64,000 nt of DNA from Solirubrobacter soli DSM 22325 (GTDB taxonomy: Bacteria > Actinomycetota > Thermoleophilia > Solirubrobacterales > Solirubrobacteraceae): the NCBI RefSeq assembly GCF_000423665.1, contig NZ_AUIK01000001.1:62001-126000 (forward strand), in the 5' to 3' direction. Of the stretch, positions 22,447-33,640 are shown in pieces (position 1 is the stretch's first letter; each line of letters begins with the position of its first letter). The notes below the pieces were generated by a model. It was not told the origin of the DNA, ran no database searches, and saw nothing but the letters and a program-made list of their open reading frames with translations. The translations under genes were made by a program, and so were the position numbers.

Positions 22447-22815
22447 CTAGAGCACCTCCGGGGCGAGCGAGACGATCTTCATGAAGCCGCCGTCGCGCAG
22501 CTCGCGCGCCACCGGGCCGAAGATGCGCGTGCCGCGCGGGTTGTTCTGGGCGTCGATGATCACGGCCGCGTTCTCGTCGAAGGCGATGTACGTGCCGTCC
22601 TCGCGCCCGAACTCCTTCTTCGTGCGCACGACGACGGCCTTGACGACATCGCCCTTCTTGACCGTCCCGTTCGGGTTGGCCTGCTTGACCGTGGCCACGA
22701 TGATGTCCCCGACGCTCGCGTAGCGGCGGCGTGAGCCGCCCATCACGCGAATCGTCAGGATCTCGCGCGCGCCGGTGTTGTCGGCCACGCGCAGCCGGGT
22801 CTCGTTCTGGATCAT
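22447..22815 (-). CDS. rplN: 50S ribosomal protein uL14
   Basis: 122 residues from ATG 22815 ([22 protein letters not shown]). [24 protein letters not shown] is the family signature. L14 sits at the subunit interface. The start overlaps the rpsQ stop by four bases, which supports this start over the longer open frame. Confidence 0.98.
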   Translation of the reverse strand: MIQNETRLRVADNTGAREILTIRVMGGSRRRYASVGDIIVATVKQANPNGTVKKGDVVKAVVVRTKKEFGREDGTYIAFDENAAVIIDAQNNPRGTRIFGPVARELRDGGFMKIVSLAPEVL

Positions 22816-23372
22816 CGAGCACGCTCCAGCACATCCAGCAGCCGCCAGCGCTTGGTGCGCGACATCGGCCGGCACTCCTGGACGCGAACCGTGTCGCCCG
22901 CCTGGGCGTTGTTGGACTCGTCGTGGGCGTGCAGGGTCACGGAGCTGCGGAGGATCTTGTGGTAGCGCTTGTGCCGGCGCGCGATGTCCACGCGCACGAC
23001 GATCGTCTTGTCCGCCTTGGCGGAGACGACGATGCCCTGGCGCACCTTCGGGCGGCCGGGGCCATGCTCGGGGGCGTGCTGCTCCTCGGCGACGGGAGCC
23101 GCCGCACGAGCCTCGGCACGCTTGACCTTCTGCTTGGCGCGGTACGCACGGCGCTGCTTGGCGTTGCGCTCCTTGTGAGCGGCACGCTCGGCCAGGCGGT
23201 CCTCCAGCGTGCGCGGGCCCGAGGCCGTCTTGGCCTTGGCCGCGCGCGCGGCGGCGTTGCGTTCCTTGCGGGTGGCGGTGGGCTCCTCGGAGGCCGGCGC
23301 CGCGTCGGCGGTCGCCTCCGTGGAGGTCACCTCCTCCGTGGTCTCAGTTGTGGTCTCTTCGGATTCAGCCAT
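22812..23372 (-). CDS. rpsQ: 30S ribosomal protein uS17 with about 105-residue N-terminal extension
   Basis: The S17 core is residues about 107-186 ([47 protein letters not shown]...[15 protein letters not shown]). S17 is normally 80-95 residues, while this protein has 186. The extra N-terminus begins acidic and Thr-rich ([18 protein letters not shown]) and then becomes a strongly basic Ala/Arg/Lys helix ([33 protein letters not shown]). The ATG at 23372 is inside the rpmC end, as expected of a coupled gene. The basic part could be a rRNA-binding helix; function is inferred only. Confidence 0.95.
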   Translation of the reverse strand: MAESEETTTETTEEVTSTEATADAAPASEEPTATRKERNAAARAAKAKTASGPRTLEDRLAERAAHKERNAKQRRAYRAKQKVKRAEARAAAPVAEEQHAPEHGPGRPKVRQGIVVSAKADKTIVVRVDIARRHKRYHKILRSSVTLHAHDESNNAQAGDTVRVQECRPMSRTKRWRLLDVLERAR

Positions 23373-23580
23373 CGTTCTTCGCAGTCGGGTCGATGCCGCG
23401 CTGGCGCGCGACGGTCAGGGCGCGGGCGAGGTCGCGCTTGGCGCCCCGCAGCCCGGCCGTGTTCTCGAGCTCGCCGGTGGCGTGCTGGAGACGCAGGCCG
23501 AACAGCTCACGGCGCTGGGTCGCGATGTGCTCGCGCAGCCCGTTGTCGTTGAGGTCACGGAGTTCGGTCGACTTCATCAC
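23365..23580 (-). CDS. rpmC: 50S ribosomal protein uL29
   Basis: 71 residues: [60 protein letters not shown], the two-helix L29 fold found near the exit tunnel. It overlaps rplP by four bases and rpsQ by eight. Confidence 0.97.
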   Translation of the reverse strand: MMKSTELRDLNDNGLREHIATQRRELFGLRLQHATGELENTAGLRGAKRDLARALTVARQRGIDPTAKNDG

Positions 23581-23993
23581 TGACCGTCCTCGCGCAACAC
23601 GAACTTGGTCTTCACAGGCAGCTTATGACCCGCCAGCCGCATGGCCTCGCGGGCGAGGTCCTCCGGCACGCCGGAGAGCTCGAACATCACGCGGCCCGGC
23701 TTGACGACGGCGACCCAGCCCTCCGGGTTGCCCTTACCGGAACCCATGCGGGTCTCGGCCGGCTTCTTGGTGAAGGCCTTGTCCGGGAAGACGTTGATCC
23801 ACACCTTGCCGCCACGCTTGATCTTGCGGGTCATCGCGATACGAGCGGCCTCGATCTGGCGGTTGGTGAGCCAACCGGCCTCGAGGGCCTTCAGGCCGTA
23901 ATCGCCGAAGGCGACCGTCTGCTGACCCCGCGAGAGGCCATGCCGACGCCCGCGATGCACCTTGCGGAACTTGACGCGCTTAGGGGAGAGCAT
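23577..23993 (-). CDS. rplP: 50S ribosomal protein uL16
   Basis: 138 residues. [66 protein letters not shown] and the [20 protein letters not shown] loop are diagnostic; L16 lies near the A site. It shares one base with the rpsC stop. Confidence 0.98.
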   Translation of the reverse strand: MLSPKRVKFRKVHRGRRHGLSRGQQTVAFGDYGLKALEAGWLTNRQIEAARIAMTRKIKRGGKVWINVFPDKAFTKKPAETRMGSGKGNPEGWVAVVKPGRVMFELSGVPEDLAREAMRLAGHKLPVKTKFVLREDGQ

Positions 23994-25000
23994 TAGCGGG
24001 AGATCCCTCCGGAAAGGTCCGGACGCCCACCGCCACGGCCACCCTGGCCGCCGCGACCGCCGCCACCGCCTCCGCCGCCACGGCCACCGCCGCCGCCGCC
24101 GAAGCCGCCGCCGCCACCGCGACCGCCGCCTCCGCCGCCACGGCCACCGCCGCCGCCGCCGAAGCCGCCACCGCCGCCGCCACGGCCACCGGGTCCGCCG
24201 CCGCGGCCACCGCCGCCGCCGCCACCCTGGCCACCGCGCCCACGGCCTCCGCCGCCGCGCCCGTCGCCGCGCCCGCGGCCGTCACGGCCGCGACCGCCAC
24301 GGCGGTCGTCGTCACGGTCCTGGCCACCGGTCGCCGGCTCGTCGAGCGACGTCAGGTCCTGACCGGCGTAGCCGGCCGGCATGATCTCGCCCTTGTTGAT
24401 CCAGCACTTGACGCCGATGCGACCGAACGTCGTACGGGCCTCGTAGAAGCCGTAGTCGATGTCGGCACGCAGCGTGTGCAGCGGCACGCGGCCGTCGGAG
24501 TAGGACTCCGAGCGGGCCATCTCGGCGCCGCCGAGGCGGCCGCCGACCTGGATCTTGCAGCCCTTGGCGCCCGAGCGCATCGCGCTCGTGAGGGCGCGCT
24601 TCATCGCGCGCCGGAAGGCGACGCGGTTCTGCAACTGCTCGGCGATCGACTGCGCGACGAGCTTGGCGTCGAGCTCGGGCCGCTTGATCTCCAGGATGTT
24701 GACCTTGATGGCCTTGCCGGTCATCCGGTGCAGGTCGCGCCGCAGCGCGTCCACCTCGGACCCCGACTTGCCGATCACGATGCCCGGACGGGCCGTGTGG
24801 ATGTTGACCTCCACCTCGGCAGCGTCCTTGCGGATCGTGATGTCGGAGAGGCCGGCGTGCGCGAGCTTGTTCGTGATGTGATCGCGAATCCGGACGTCCT
24901 CGATCAGAAAGTCCGAGAACTGGCGCTCAGAGAACCAGTTGGACTTCCAATCGTGGATGTAGCCCACGCGCATCGCCTCGGGATGAACCTTCTGACCCAT
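23993..25000 (-). CDS. rpsC: 30S ribosomal protein uS3 with about 110-residue RGG-type C-terminal tail
   Basis: The S3 core occupies residues 1-220: [15 protein letters not shown], the KH-domain GxxG loop (VIGKSG, about 75-80) and [28 protein letters not shown]. Residues about 227-335 are almost only Gly and Arg, with many RGG triplets and two [13 protein letters not shown] blocks, ending in PDLSGGISR. The tail has no stop or frame disruption and is followed immediately by rplP, so it is translated. RGG tails usually bind RNA or drive condensation; that role on a ribosomal entry-channel protein is inferred. Confidence 0.96.
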   Translation of the reverse strand: MGQKVHPEAMRVGYIHDWKSNWFSERQFSDFLIEDVRIRDHITNKLAHAGLSDITIRKDAAEVEVNIHTARPGIVIGKSGSEVDALRRDLHRMTGKAIKVNILEIKRPELDAKLVAQSIAEQLQNRVAFRRAMKRALTSAMRSGAKGCKIQVGGRLGGAEMARSESYSDGRVPLHTLRADIDYGFYEARTTFGRIGVKCWINKGEIMPAGYAGQDLTSLDEPATGGQDRDDDRRGGRGRDGRGRGDGRGGGGRGRGGQGGGGGGGRGGGPGGRGGGGGGFGGGGGGRGGGGGGRGGGGGFGGGGGGRGGGGGGGGRGGQGGRGGGRPDLSGGISR

Positions 25001-25006
25001 GGCGGG

Positions 25007-25726
25007 CTAGGACTCCTTCGGGGTGAGCGTGATGGACAGATGCGAGGTGCGCTTGCGAATCCGCGTCGCGCGACCCATGGCGCGAGGCCGGTAGCGCTTC
25101 AGCGTCGGCCCCTCGTCAGCGTGGACGTTGAAGATCCGCAGATCCTCACCGACCAGTTCGTGGTTGTGCTCGGCGTTGGCGACGGCCGACTCGAGCAGCT
25201 TGCTCCAGGCCTTCGCCGCGCCACGGGGCGTGAACGCGAGGATCGCGCGCGCCTCGTTGACGTCCTTGCCGCGGATGTGATCGCAGACGAGCCGCGCCTT
25301 GCGGGCGGACGTGCGCACGTACTTGGCCTGCGCGGAGACCTTGAGCCCGACCGGGACGGCCTTGGGCTCCTCCGCCTTGCGGCCGCGGCGCGCCGCGCGC
25401 GAGCGCTTCGCGGAGTCCTTGGCCTCCTCGGCGGCTTCCTCGGCCTGCTCGGCGGCCTGCTCGGCCGCGCGGGCCTTGCGGGCGCGCTTGGGCTTGGGCG
25501 CCTCAGCGGCGGCCTCGGCAGCCTCCTCGGCCTTCTCCGCCTGCTCCGCGGCCTCCTCGGCAGCGGCCTCGGCGGCCGGGGTCTCCTCGGCGGCCTCGGC
25601 GGCTTCCTCCGCGGCCTCGGCGGCCACGGCGGCGGCCTCGTCGGCGCGCTCGACCTGATCGACGGGCTCGGACGACGCCTCCGGCGTCTCCTCGACCTCG
25701 TCCTTCTTGTCTTCAGGCTCGGTCAT
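25007..25726 (-). CDS. rplV: 50S ribosomal protein uL22 with about 125-residue N-terminal extension
   Basis: The L22 core starts near residue 126 ([38 protein letters not shown]) and runs to the end, with the exit-tunnel hairpin region [25 protein letters not shown]22 is usually about 110-130 residues; this protein has 239. The extension is Ala/Glu-rich and heptad-like ([14 protein letters not shown]), so probably a long helix or coiled coil, with a basic patch ([26 protein letters not shown]) before the core. The start ATG overlaps the rpsS stop. Confidence 0.95.
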   Translation of the reverse strand: MTEPEDKKDEVEETPEASSEPVDQVERADEAAAVAAEAAEEAAEAAEETPAAEAAAEEAAEQAEKAEEAAEAAAEAPKPKRARKARAAEQAAEQAEEAAEEAKDSAKRSRAARRGRKAEEPKAVPVGLKVSAQAKYVRTSARKARLVCDHIRGKDVNEARAILAFTPRGAAKAWSKLLESAVANAEHNHELVGEDLRIFNVHADEGPTLKRYRPRAMGRATRIRKRTSHLSITLTPKES

Positions 25727-25995
25727 CGCACCTTGCCCTTCGAGTCATGCCCGCGGTACGTGCGCGTGGGAGCGAACTCGCCGAGCTTGTGCCCGACCAT
25801 CGACTCCGAGACGAACACGGGAACGTGCTTGCGCCCATCGTGGACGGCGATCGTGTGACCCACGAACTCCGGGAAGATCGTCGACGCGCGCGACCAGGTA
25901 CGGATCATCGTCCGCTGGTTGGCGTCGTTCATCTTCTCGATGCGCTCGAAGAGACGATCCTCGACCCAGGGCCCCTTCTTGGAGGAACGGCTCAT
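25723..25995 (-). CDS. rpsS: 30S ribosomal protein uS19
   Basis: 90 residues. [23 protein letters not shown] and [48 protein letters not shown] are diagnostic. S19 pairs with S13 in the head of the small subunit. It shares one base with rplB. Confidence 0.98.
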   Translation of the reverse strand: MSRSSKKGPWVEDRLFERIEKMNDANQRTMIRTWSRASTIFPEFVGHTIAVHDGRKHVPVFVSESMVGHKLGEFAPTRTYRGHDSKGKVR

Positions 25996-26840
25996 CAGCG
26001 GCCACCCTTCTTGCCGCGGCGACGGCCGCGGACGATGTAACGGTCGGACTGCTTGCCCTTCTTACGGGTGCGGTAGCCGATCGTCGGCACGCCCCAGGGC
26101 GTCTGCGGGTGGTTGCCCAGCGGCGTGGCACCCTCGCCACCGCCGTGCGGGTGGTCCACCGGGTTCATGGCGGTACCGCGCGTCTGCGGGCGCACGCCCA
26201 TGTGACGCTTGCGGCCGGCCTTGCCGATGGTGACGTTCTGGTGGTCGGAGTTGCCGACCACGCCGACGGTCGCCCGGCACGCCGACTCGACCATGCGCAT
26301 CTCGCCCGAGGGCAGGCGCAGCGTCGCGTAGGTGCCTTCCTTGGCCATCAGCTGCACGCCGACACCCGCGGAGCGGGCGAGCTGGGCGCCGCGGCCCGGC
26401 TTGAGCTCGACGTTGTGCACCAGGGTGCCGACCGGCATCGACGACAGCGGCATCGCGTTGCCGACCTGGATGTCGGCGCCTGCGCCCGAGATCACCGTCA
26501 TGCCGACCCGCAGGCGGTTCGGGGCGATGATGTAGGACTTCGTGCCGTCCACGTAGTGGAGCAGCGCGATGTACGCGGTGCGGTTGGGGTCGTACTCGAT
26601 CGCCGCGACCTTGGCGGGGATCGCGTCCTTGGTCCGCTTGAAGTCGATCTTGCGGTACAGGCGCTTGGCGCCGCCGCCGCGATGCCGTGCCGTCTTGCGG
26701 CCGAGCGCGTTGCGACCACCGGACTTCTTCAGACCCTCGACGAGGCTCCGCTCCGGCTCGGTCTTCGTGATCTCCTGGAAGTCCGGGAACGTGATGAACC
26801 GGCGACCGGGAGACGTGGGCTTGGGCTTACGAATCGGCAT
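25995..26840 (-). CDS. rplB: 50S ribosomal protein uL2
   Basis: 281 residues, full length. The core RNA-binding region ([17 protein letters not shown]), [11 protein letters not shown] and the C-terminal peptidyl-transferase-proximal loop ([13 protein letters not shown]) with the invariant His are present. The gene follows rplW by three bases. Confidence 0.98.
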   Translation of the reverse strand: MPIRKPKPTSPGRRFITFPDFQEITKTEPERSLVEGLKKSGGRNALGRKTARHRGGGAKRLYRKIDFKRTKDAIPAKVAAIEYDPNRTAYIALLHYVDGTKSYIIAPNRLRVGMTVISGAGADIQVGNAMPLSSMPVGTLVHNVELKPGRGAQLARSAGVGVQLMAKEGTYATLRLPSGEMRMVESACRATVGVVGNSDHQNVTIGKAGRKRHMGVRPQTRGTAMNPVDHPHGGGEGATPLGNHPQTPWGVPTIGYRTRKKGKQSDRYIVRGRRRGKKGGR

Positions 26841-26843
26841 GGC

Positions 26844-27140
26844 TTAGAGGTCGGCCTCGAGGCCCTGGAAGATCGGGATGGTCTCGCCGGGACGCACCTG
26901 GACCACGGCCTTCTTCCACGCCCGGGTGCGGCCGGCGGTGACGCCGCGGCGCTTGGGCTTGGAGGGGACCTTGGAGGTGCGCACCTCGACGACGTGAACG
27001 TCGAACAGCGCCTCGACGGCCTGCTTGATCTGCGTCTTGTGCGCCTTGTCGTGCACGCGGAACGTGTACTTGTCCGCGGTCGCCAGGACGTAGCTCTTCT
27101 CGGAGACGACCGGGCGGATGATCACCTGGCTGTGGTCCAT
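26844..27140 (-). CDS. rplW: 50S ribosomal protein uL23
   Basis: 98 residues from ATG 27140: SQVIIRPVVSEKSYVLATADKYTFRVHDKAHKTQIKQAVEALFDVHVVEVRT, then the KPKRRG arm. L23 is the docking site for trigger factor and SRP at the exit tunnel. It shares one base with the rplD stop; the longer open frame upstream is not L23-like. Confidence 0.98.
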   Translation of the reverse strand: MDHSQVIIRPVVSEKSYVLATADKYTFRVHDKAHKTQIKQAVEALFDVHVVEVRTSKVPSKPKRRGVTAGRTRAWKKAVVQVRPGETIPIFQGLEADL

Positions 27141-27766
27141 CAGACCTTCGCCTCCTTGCGGGCCCGCGCCGTCAGGTTGTCGAGCGCGCTCTGGGAGAGC
27201 ACGAGCGTCGCCGCCCGCACGAGATCGGCCACGCCGATGTCGTCGACGTGCAGGACGATCACGCGCGAGAGGTTGCGGAAGGACTTGGCCGCGGTCAGCT
27301 CGTCGTCGTGCAGCGCAACCAGGACCGAGCCGCCACGGTGGGCGTTCAGCAGGTCGGCGGCCTTGGACGTGCTCGGCGTATCGCCGAACCCGGGAGCGTC
27401 GACCACATGGATCGTCCCGCGCTCCGCGTGCACGGACAGCGCGGAGCGCAGCGCGGCACGGCGGGCCTTGCGGTTGACCTTGAGGATGTAGTGACGCGGG
27501 CTCGGACCGAAGACCGTGCCGCCGCCCGTCCAGATCGGCGAACGGCTGGTGCCGGCGCGGGCGCGGCCCGTGCCCTTCTGGCGCCACGGCTTCGCGCCAC
27601 CACCCGAGACCATGCCACGGGTCTTGGTGGAGTGCGTCCCCTGCCGGCGCGCGGCCAACTCGGCCACGACGACCTCGTGCACCAGCGGACCGTTGAACGG
27701 CTGCTCGAACACGTCGGCGTCGAGGTCGACGGCGGCGCCGCCACCCAGTGCGGGGGCCTTAGGCAT
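27140..27766 (-). CDS. rplD: 50S ribosomal protein uL4
   Basis: 208 residues. The extended loop around TKTRGMVSGGGAKPWRQKGTGRARAGTSRSPIWTGGGTVFGPSPRHY is the L4 tunnel arm, and DDIGVADLVRAATLVLSQSALDNL closes the protein. In enterobacteria L4 represses its own operon; whether that applies here cannot be seen. It overlaps rplC by eight bases. Confidence 0.98.
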   Translation of the reverse strand: MPKAPALGGGAAVDLDADVFEQPFNGPLVHEVVVAELAARRQGTHSTKTRGMVSGGGAKPWRQKGTGRARAGTSRSPIWTGGGTVFGPSPRHYILKVNRKARRAALRSALSVHAERGTIHVVDAPGFGDTPSTSKAADLLNAHRGGSVLVALHDDELTAAKSFRNLSRVIVLHVDDIGVADLVRAATLVLSQSALDNLTARARKEAKV

Positions 27767-28376
27767 CGGTACGCACCTCCACGGTGTCTCCCTTGGAACC
27801 GGGGACGGAGCCGCGGACCATCATCAGGTTCTGCTCGGGCATGAGCTCGACGATCGTCAAGCCCTTCTGCGTCACGCGCTTGCCGCCCATGCGGCCCGGG
27901 CCCTTGATGCCCTTGAACACGCGCGACGGCGTCGCGGACGCGCCGATCGAACCCGGGGCGCGCACGTTGTGCGAGCCGTGGGCCTTGGGACCGGCGGCGA
28001 AGTTATGGCGCTTGATCGTCCCCTGGAAGCCCTTGCCCTTGCCCTTGCCGGCGATCTTGACCGTCTGGCCGACCTTGAAGGCCTCCACGGTGACGGTGTC
28101 GCCGACCACGAGCTCGCCGGCCTCGTCGCGGAACTCCACGAGCGTCTTGACCGGGGGCGCGTCAGCCTTCTTGAGGTGGCCGAGCAACGGCTTGTTCAGG
28201 GCTTTCTCGCGCACGGCACCGAATCCGAGCTGTACAGCTTCATAGCCGTCGGCCTCGTGCGTGCGGATGGCCGTGACCGGGCAAGGGCCGGCCTCGAGCA
28301 CCGTCACGCGCTCGACACGACCGTCGTCGAGGAAGCGCTGGGTCATTCCCAGCTTCTTGGCGAGGATGGCGGGCAT
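27759..28376 (-). CDS. rplC: 50S ribosomal protein uL3
   Basis: 205 residues from ATG 28376 ([15 protein letters not shown]). [44 protein letters not shown] is the L3 signature including the methylated-Gln region. It shares one base with the rpsJ stop. Confidence 0.98.
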   Translation of the reverse strand: MPAILAKKLGMTQRFLDDGRVERVTVLEAGPCPVTAIRTHEADGYEAVQLGFGAVREKALNKPLLGHLKKADAPPVKTLVEFRDEAGELVVGDTVTVEAFKVGQTVKIAGKGKGKGFQGTIKRHNFAAGPKAHGSHNVRAPGSIGASATPSRVFKGIKGPGRMGGKRVTQKGLTIVELMPEQNLMMVRGSVPGSKGDTVEVRTDA

Positions 28377-28702
28377 CAGTTGAAGGCGAGTCGGATCTCG
28401 ATGTCCACACCGGCCGGGAGATGGTCGAGACGCTGAAGCGAGTCGACCGTCTTCGGGGTGGGCTGATGGATGTCGATCAGGCGCTTGTGCGTCCGGATCT
28501 CGAAGTGCTCCTGGGAGTCCTTGTCCTTGAAGGGGGACTTCACCACGGCATACACGTTCTTCTCGGTCGGCAGCGGCACCGGGCCGGAGACAGTGGCGCC
28601 AGTCCGCGTCGCGGTCTCGACGATCTCCTTGGCCGCGGTCTCGATGGCCGACGAGTCGTACGCCTTGAGACGGATGCGGATCTTGTTCTGGGCTATGGCC
28701 AC
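28376..28702 (-). CDS. rpsJ: 30S ribosomal protein uS10
   Basis: 108 residues from GTG 28702 ([31 protein letters not shown]). [51 protein letters not shown] is typical; S10 is also the NusE antitermination factor. The GTG was chosen because the upstream in-frame residues ([10 protein letters not shown]...) do not match the family. First gene of the S10 unit, behind a structured 144-base leader. Confidence 0.97.
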   Translation of the reverse strand: MAIAQNKIRIRLKAYDSSAIETAAKEIVETATRTGATVSGPVPLPTEKNVYAVVKSPFKDKDSQEHFEIRTHKRLIDIHQPTPKTVDSLQRLDHLPAGVDIEIRLAFN

Positions 28703-28752
28703 GTTCTGTCCGGTACTTGGAGTGAAATCTGTGCTGGCTACTTGCGCGCAAT

Positions 28753-28785
28753 GAGGGCGGCCCCCGGGCACCGGGGCCCGCCCTC
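28753..28785 (-). terminator. GC-rich hairpin in the tuf-rpsJ spacer (rpsJ leader side)
   Basis: The arms GAGGGCGGCCCCCGG and CCGGGGCCCGCCCTC form a 15-base-pair stem with one mismatch and a three-base loop. Because it lies 50 bases upstream of the rpsJ start, it could act in the S10 operon leader as well as reduce read-through between the two units. No U-tract follows. Confidence 0.55.
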
Positions 28786-28806
28786 TAAAGGTCGTATCTT
28801 GCGATT

Positions 28807-28833
28807 CGCGGCGGGCGTTGTGCGCCCGCCGCG
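28807..28833 (-). terminator. GC-rich hairpin just downstream of tuf
   Basis: Perfect 11-base-pair stem CGCGGCGGGCG / CGCCCGCCGCG with a five-base loop, 14 bases after the tuf stop. There is no T-run, as is usual in very GC-rich actinobacteria. Probable tuf terminator or processing hairpin. Confidence 0.6.
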
Positions 28834-28846
28834 GGGAACTACCTGC

Positions 28847-30034
<1,188 letters not shown>

Positions 30035-30094
30035 TTTCTATTCGCTCCTAATCTCGAAATCTGTCCTGAGGCGAACCCGTGCAGACTACCGCGT

Positions 30095-32194
<2,100 letters not shown>

Positions 32195-32251
32195 GGAGAT
32201 ATCTCTTCTCTGTGTGCGGTCTTCCTGCGTAGGCTGCCCCGACTACGGGCA

Positions 32252-32276
32252 AAGAAACGGGCCCTCTCGGGCCCGT
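32252..32276 (-). terminator. Intrinsic terminator or attenuator in the fusA leader
   Basis: Read on the minus strand, the stem ACGGGCCC / GGGCCCGT with a four-base loop is followed at once by TTTCTTT, a proper intrinsic terminator. It lies about 60-80 bases upstream of the fusA ATG and has no minus-strand gene immediately upstream, so it most plausibly acts as an attenuator. Confidence 0.7.
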
Positions 32277-32400
32277 GTCGTTTCACATAGTGCGAGGCCC
32301 TGTTCGCGGGTGGGCTATGTCTCGCGTGACTCCATGTGAAGGACCGGGTGCTGCGGCGACGTGCGTCTGCACGCTGCGCAACGGCAAGCGAATATAGCAG
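32277..32400 (-). promoter_or_regulatory. Probable fusA promoter and structured leader
   Basis: An extended -10-like box TGCTATATT (TATATT at 32396-32391 on the minus strand) is the best promoter candidate; I see no clear -35. The transcript would have a leader of about 190 bases. Complementary pairs include TTCACAT (32282-32288) with ATGTGAA (32334-32340), and ACATAG (32285-32290) with CTATGT (32315-32320). These two pairings share bases, so alternative structures are possible. Confidence 0.45.
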
Positions 32401-32452
32401 GGGTTAGACGCGATGGTCGCTGTCGGCGCGGTGTCCGCTAGAACCGGGTCCG

Positions 32453-33640
32453 ATGATTCGTTTCGCGTGCGTCGTCGGGGCGCTCCTGTTGGCCTCGTCG
32501 ACGCCCGCTTTCGCCCAGCTGAGGGCCGTTTCCGATGGCCCCGCGCCGGTCCTCGAGGGCGACCGCGTGCTGTGGGGCGAGCGCTCGGGAGAATCCGTGC
32601 AGTTCCTCAGCGCGCCGGTTTCCGGAGGCGCCGCGACGCCGTTCGGCTCGCTGACCGTGCCGCGCCGCGACGTCATGTGGCTCGCGGCCTCGCCAGGGCT
32701 GTTGGCGGTGCAGCTGCGCGACGGCGGTTCGCCGAGCGCGCCGGGACGCCTCTACGTCGCAGGTGCGGATGGTGCGTTCCGCTTGCTGGCGGACGATGTC
32801 GGCGAGGAGCCGTTCGATCCGCTCTGGCCGCCGCTATCGGTGACGAGCGGCGGGGTCTTCACCCAGGAGGCCGTGCCGCTCGTACGCGGCCTGTCGGGAG
32901 AACGGACCGAGGTCGTCGTCCCGCCGGAGTCCAACGCGGGGTTCGTCGCGGCGGCGGGCGACGTCGGCGTCGCCTCGACCGACGGCGCGCTGATCGTCTT
33001 CGACCTGCGCTCGGGCACCGAGCTGCACCAGATCTCGCTGGAGGGCTACGACGCGCAGGTCACGAGCCTCGCGGTCTCGCCGGACGGCGACGTCGCGGCG
33101 ACCACCGCCGTCGGCGACGGCTCGGACGTGCTGCTCTACGCGCCCGCCGGCGCCTCGCGCGTGCGCGCGCTCGCGCGGGAAGTGCGGATGGAGACGGTGG
33201 CCACCGCGGGTGGGCGGGTCGCCTATGTGGGTTCGAACCGCCTCGACGCGGGCGTGCGGGTGACCGTGCTGGACGGTGCGTCGGGCGCGCGGCTGTTCCG
33301 CGGCCCGGTGAGCGCGGACGCCGAGCGGCTGAGCTTCGACGGCACGCACCTCGCGTGGACGACGGGCGGGTGCACGCTGCTGGCGGCGGTCCCCACGGCA
33401 GCGGTCGGCGTGGTGCCGTCGGGTCCCTGCGTGCGGACGGAGGCGAGCGTGGCGCGGATGGAAGGTGCGCGCGTCGAGGTCACCTGTCTCAGCGCGCCCA
33501 CCTCCTCATGCCGGGTGCGCGCGGCCGGGCGGACGGCGCGCGTGCGGGTCGGGCGGACGAAGACGATCCGCCTCCCCCGCGGCGCGACGGTGCGCGTGAT
33601 CGACCCGGATGGCCGCACGCGCACCGTCTTGCCTGCTTAG
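32453..33640 (+). CDS. Secreted propeller-like protein
   Basis: 395 residues with a signal peptide (MIRFACVVGALLLASSTPAFA). Repeated units of about 40-50 residues alternate short strands with Gly/Asp turns (GDRVLWGERSGE, GRLYVAGADG, SLAVSPDGDVAATTAVGDG, GGRVAYVGSN), as in WD40/TolB-like beta-propellers. Two cysteine pairs lie near the C-terminus (GGCTLL/SGPCVR and VTCLSAP/SSCRVR). No catalytic motif seen. It converges with the M6 protease gene, with a four-base overlap of stops. Function unknown. Confidence 0.7.
   Translation: MIRFACVVGALLLASSTPAFAQLRAVSDGPAPVLEGDRVLWGERSGESVQFLSAPVSGGAATPFGSLTVPRRDVMWLAASPGLLAVQLRDGGSPSAPGRLYVAGADGAFRLLADDVGEEPFDPLWPPLSVTSGGVFTQEAVPLVRGLSGERTEVVVPPESNAGFVAAAGDVGVASTDGALIVFDLRSGTELHQISLEGYDAQVTSLAVSPDGDVAATTAVGDGSDVLLYAPAGASRVRALAREVRMETVATAGGRVAYVGSNRLDAGVRVTVLDGASGARLFRGPVSADAERLSFDGTHLAWTTGGCTLLAAVPTAAVGVVPSGPCVRTEASVARMEGARVEVTCLSAPTSSCRVRAAGRTARVRVGRTKTIRLPRGATVRVIDPDGRTRTVLPA

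Noticed and set aside
23962..24384. Plus- and minus-strand frames of His/Arg or Ala/Val repeats opposite or out of frame with the rpsC tail
   Set aside because: They arise because the GGC/GCC-rich repeat is open in all frames; only the S3 frame continues into a conserved core.
33230..33250. GGGTTCGAACC-like sequence suggesting a tRNA T-arm
   Set aside because: No acceptor or anticodon arms around it and it lies inside a coding sequence; no tRNA found elsewhere either.
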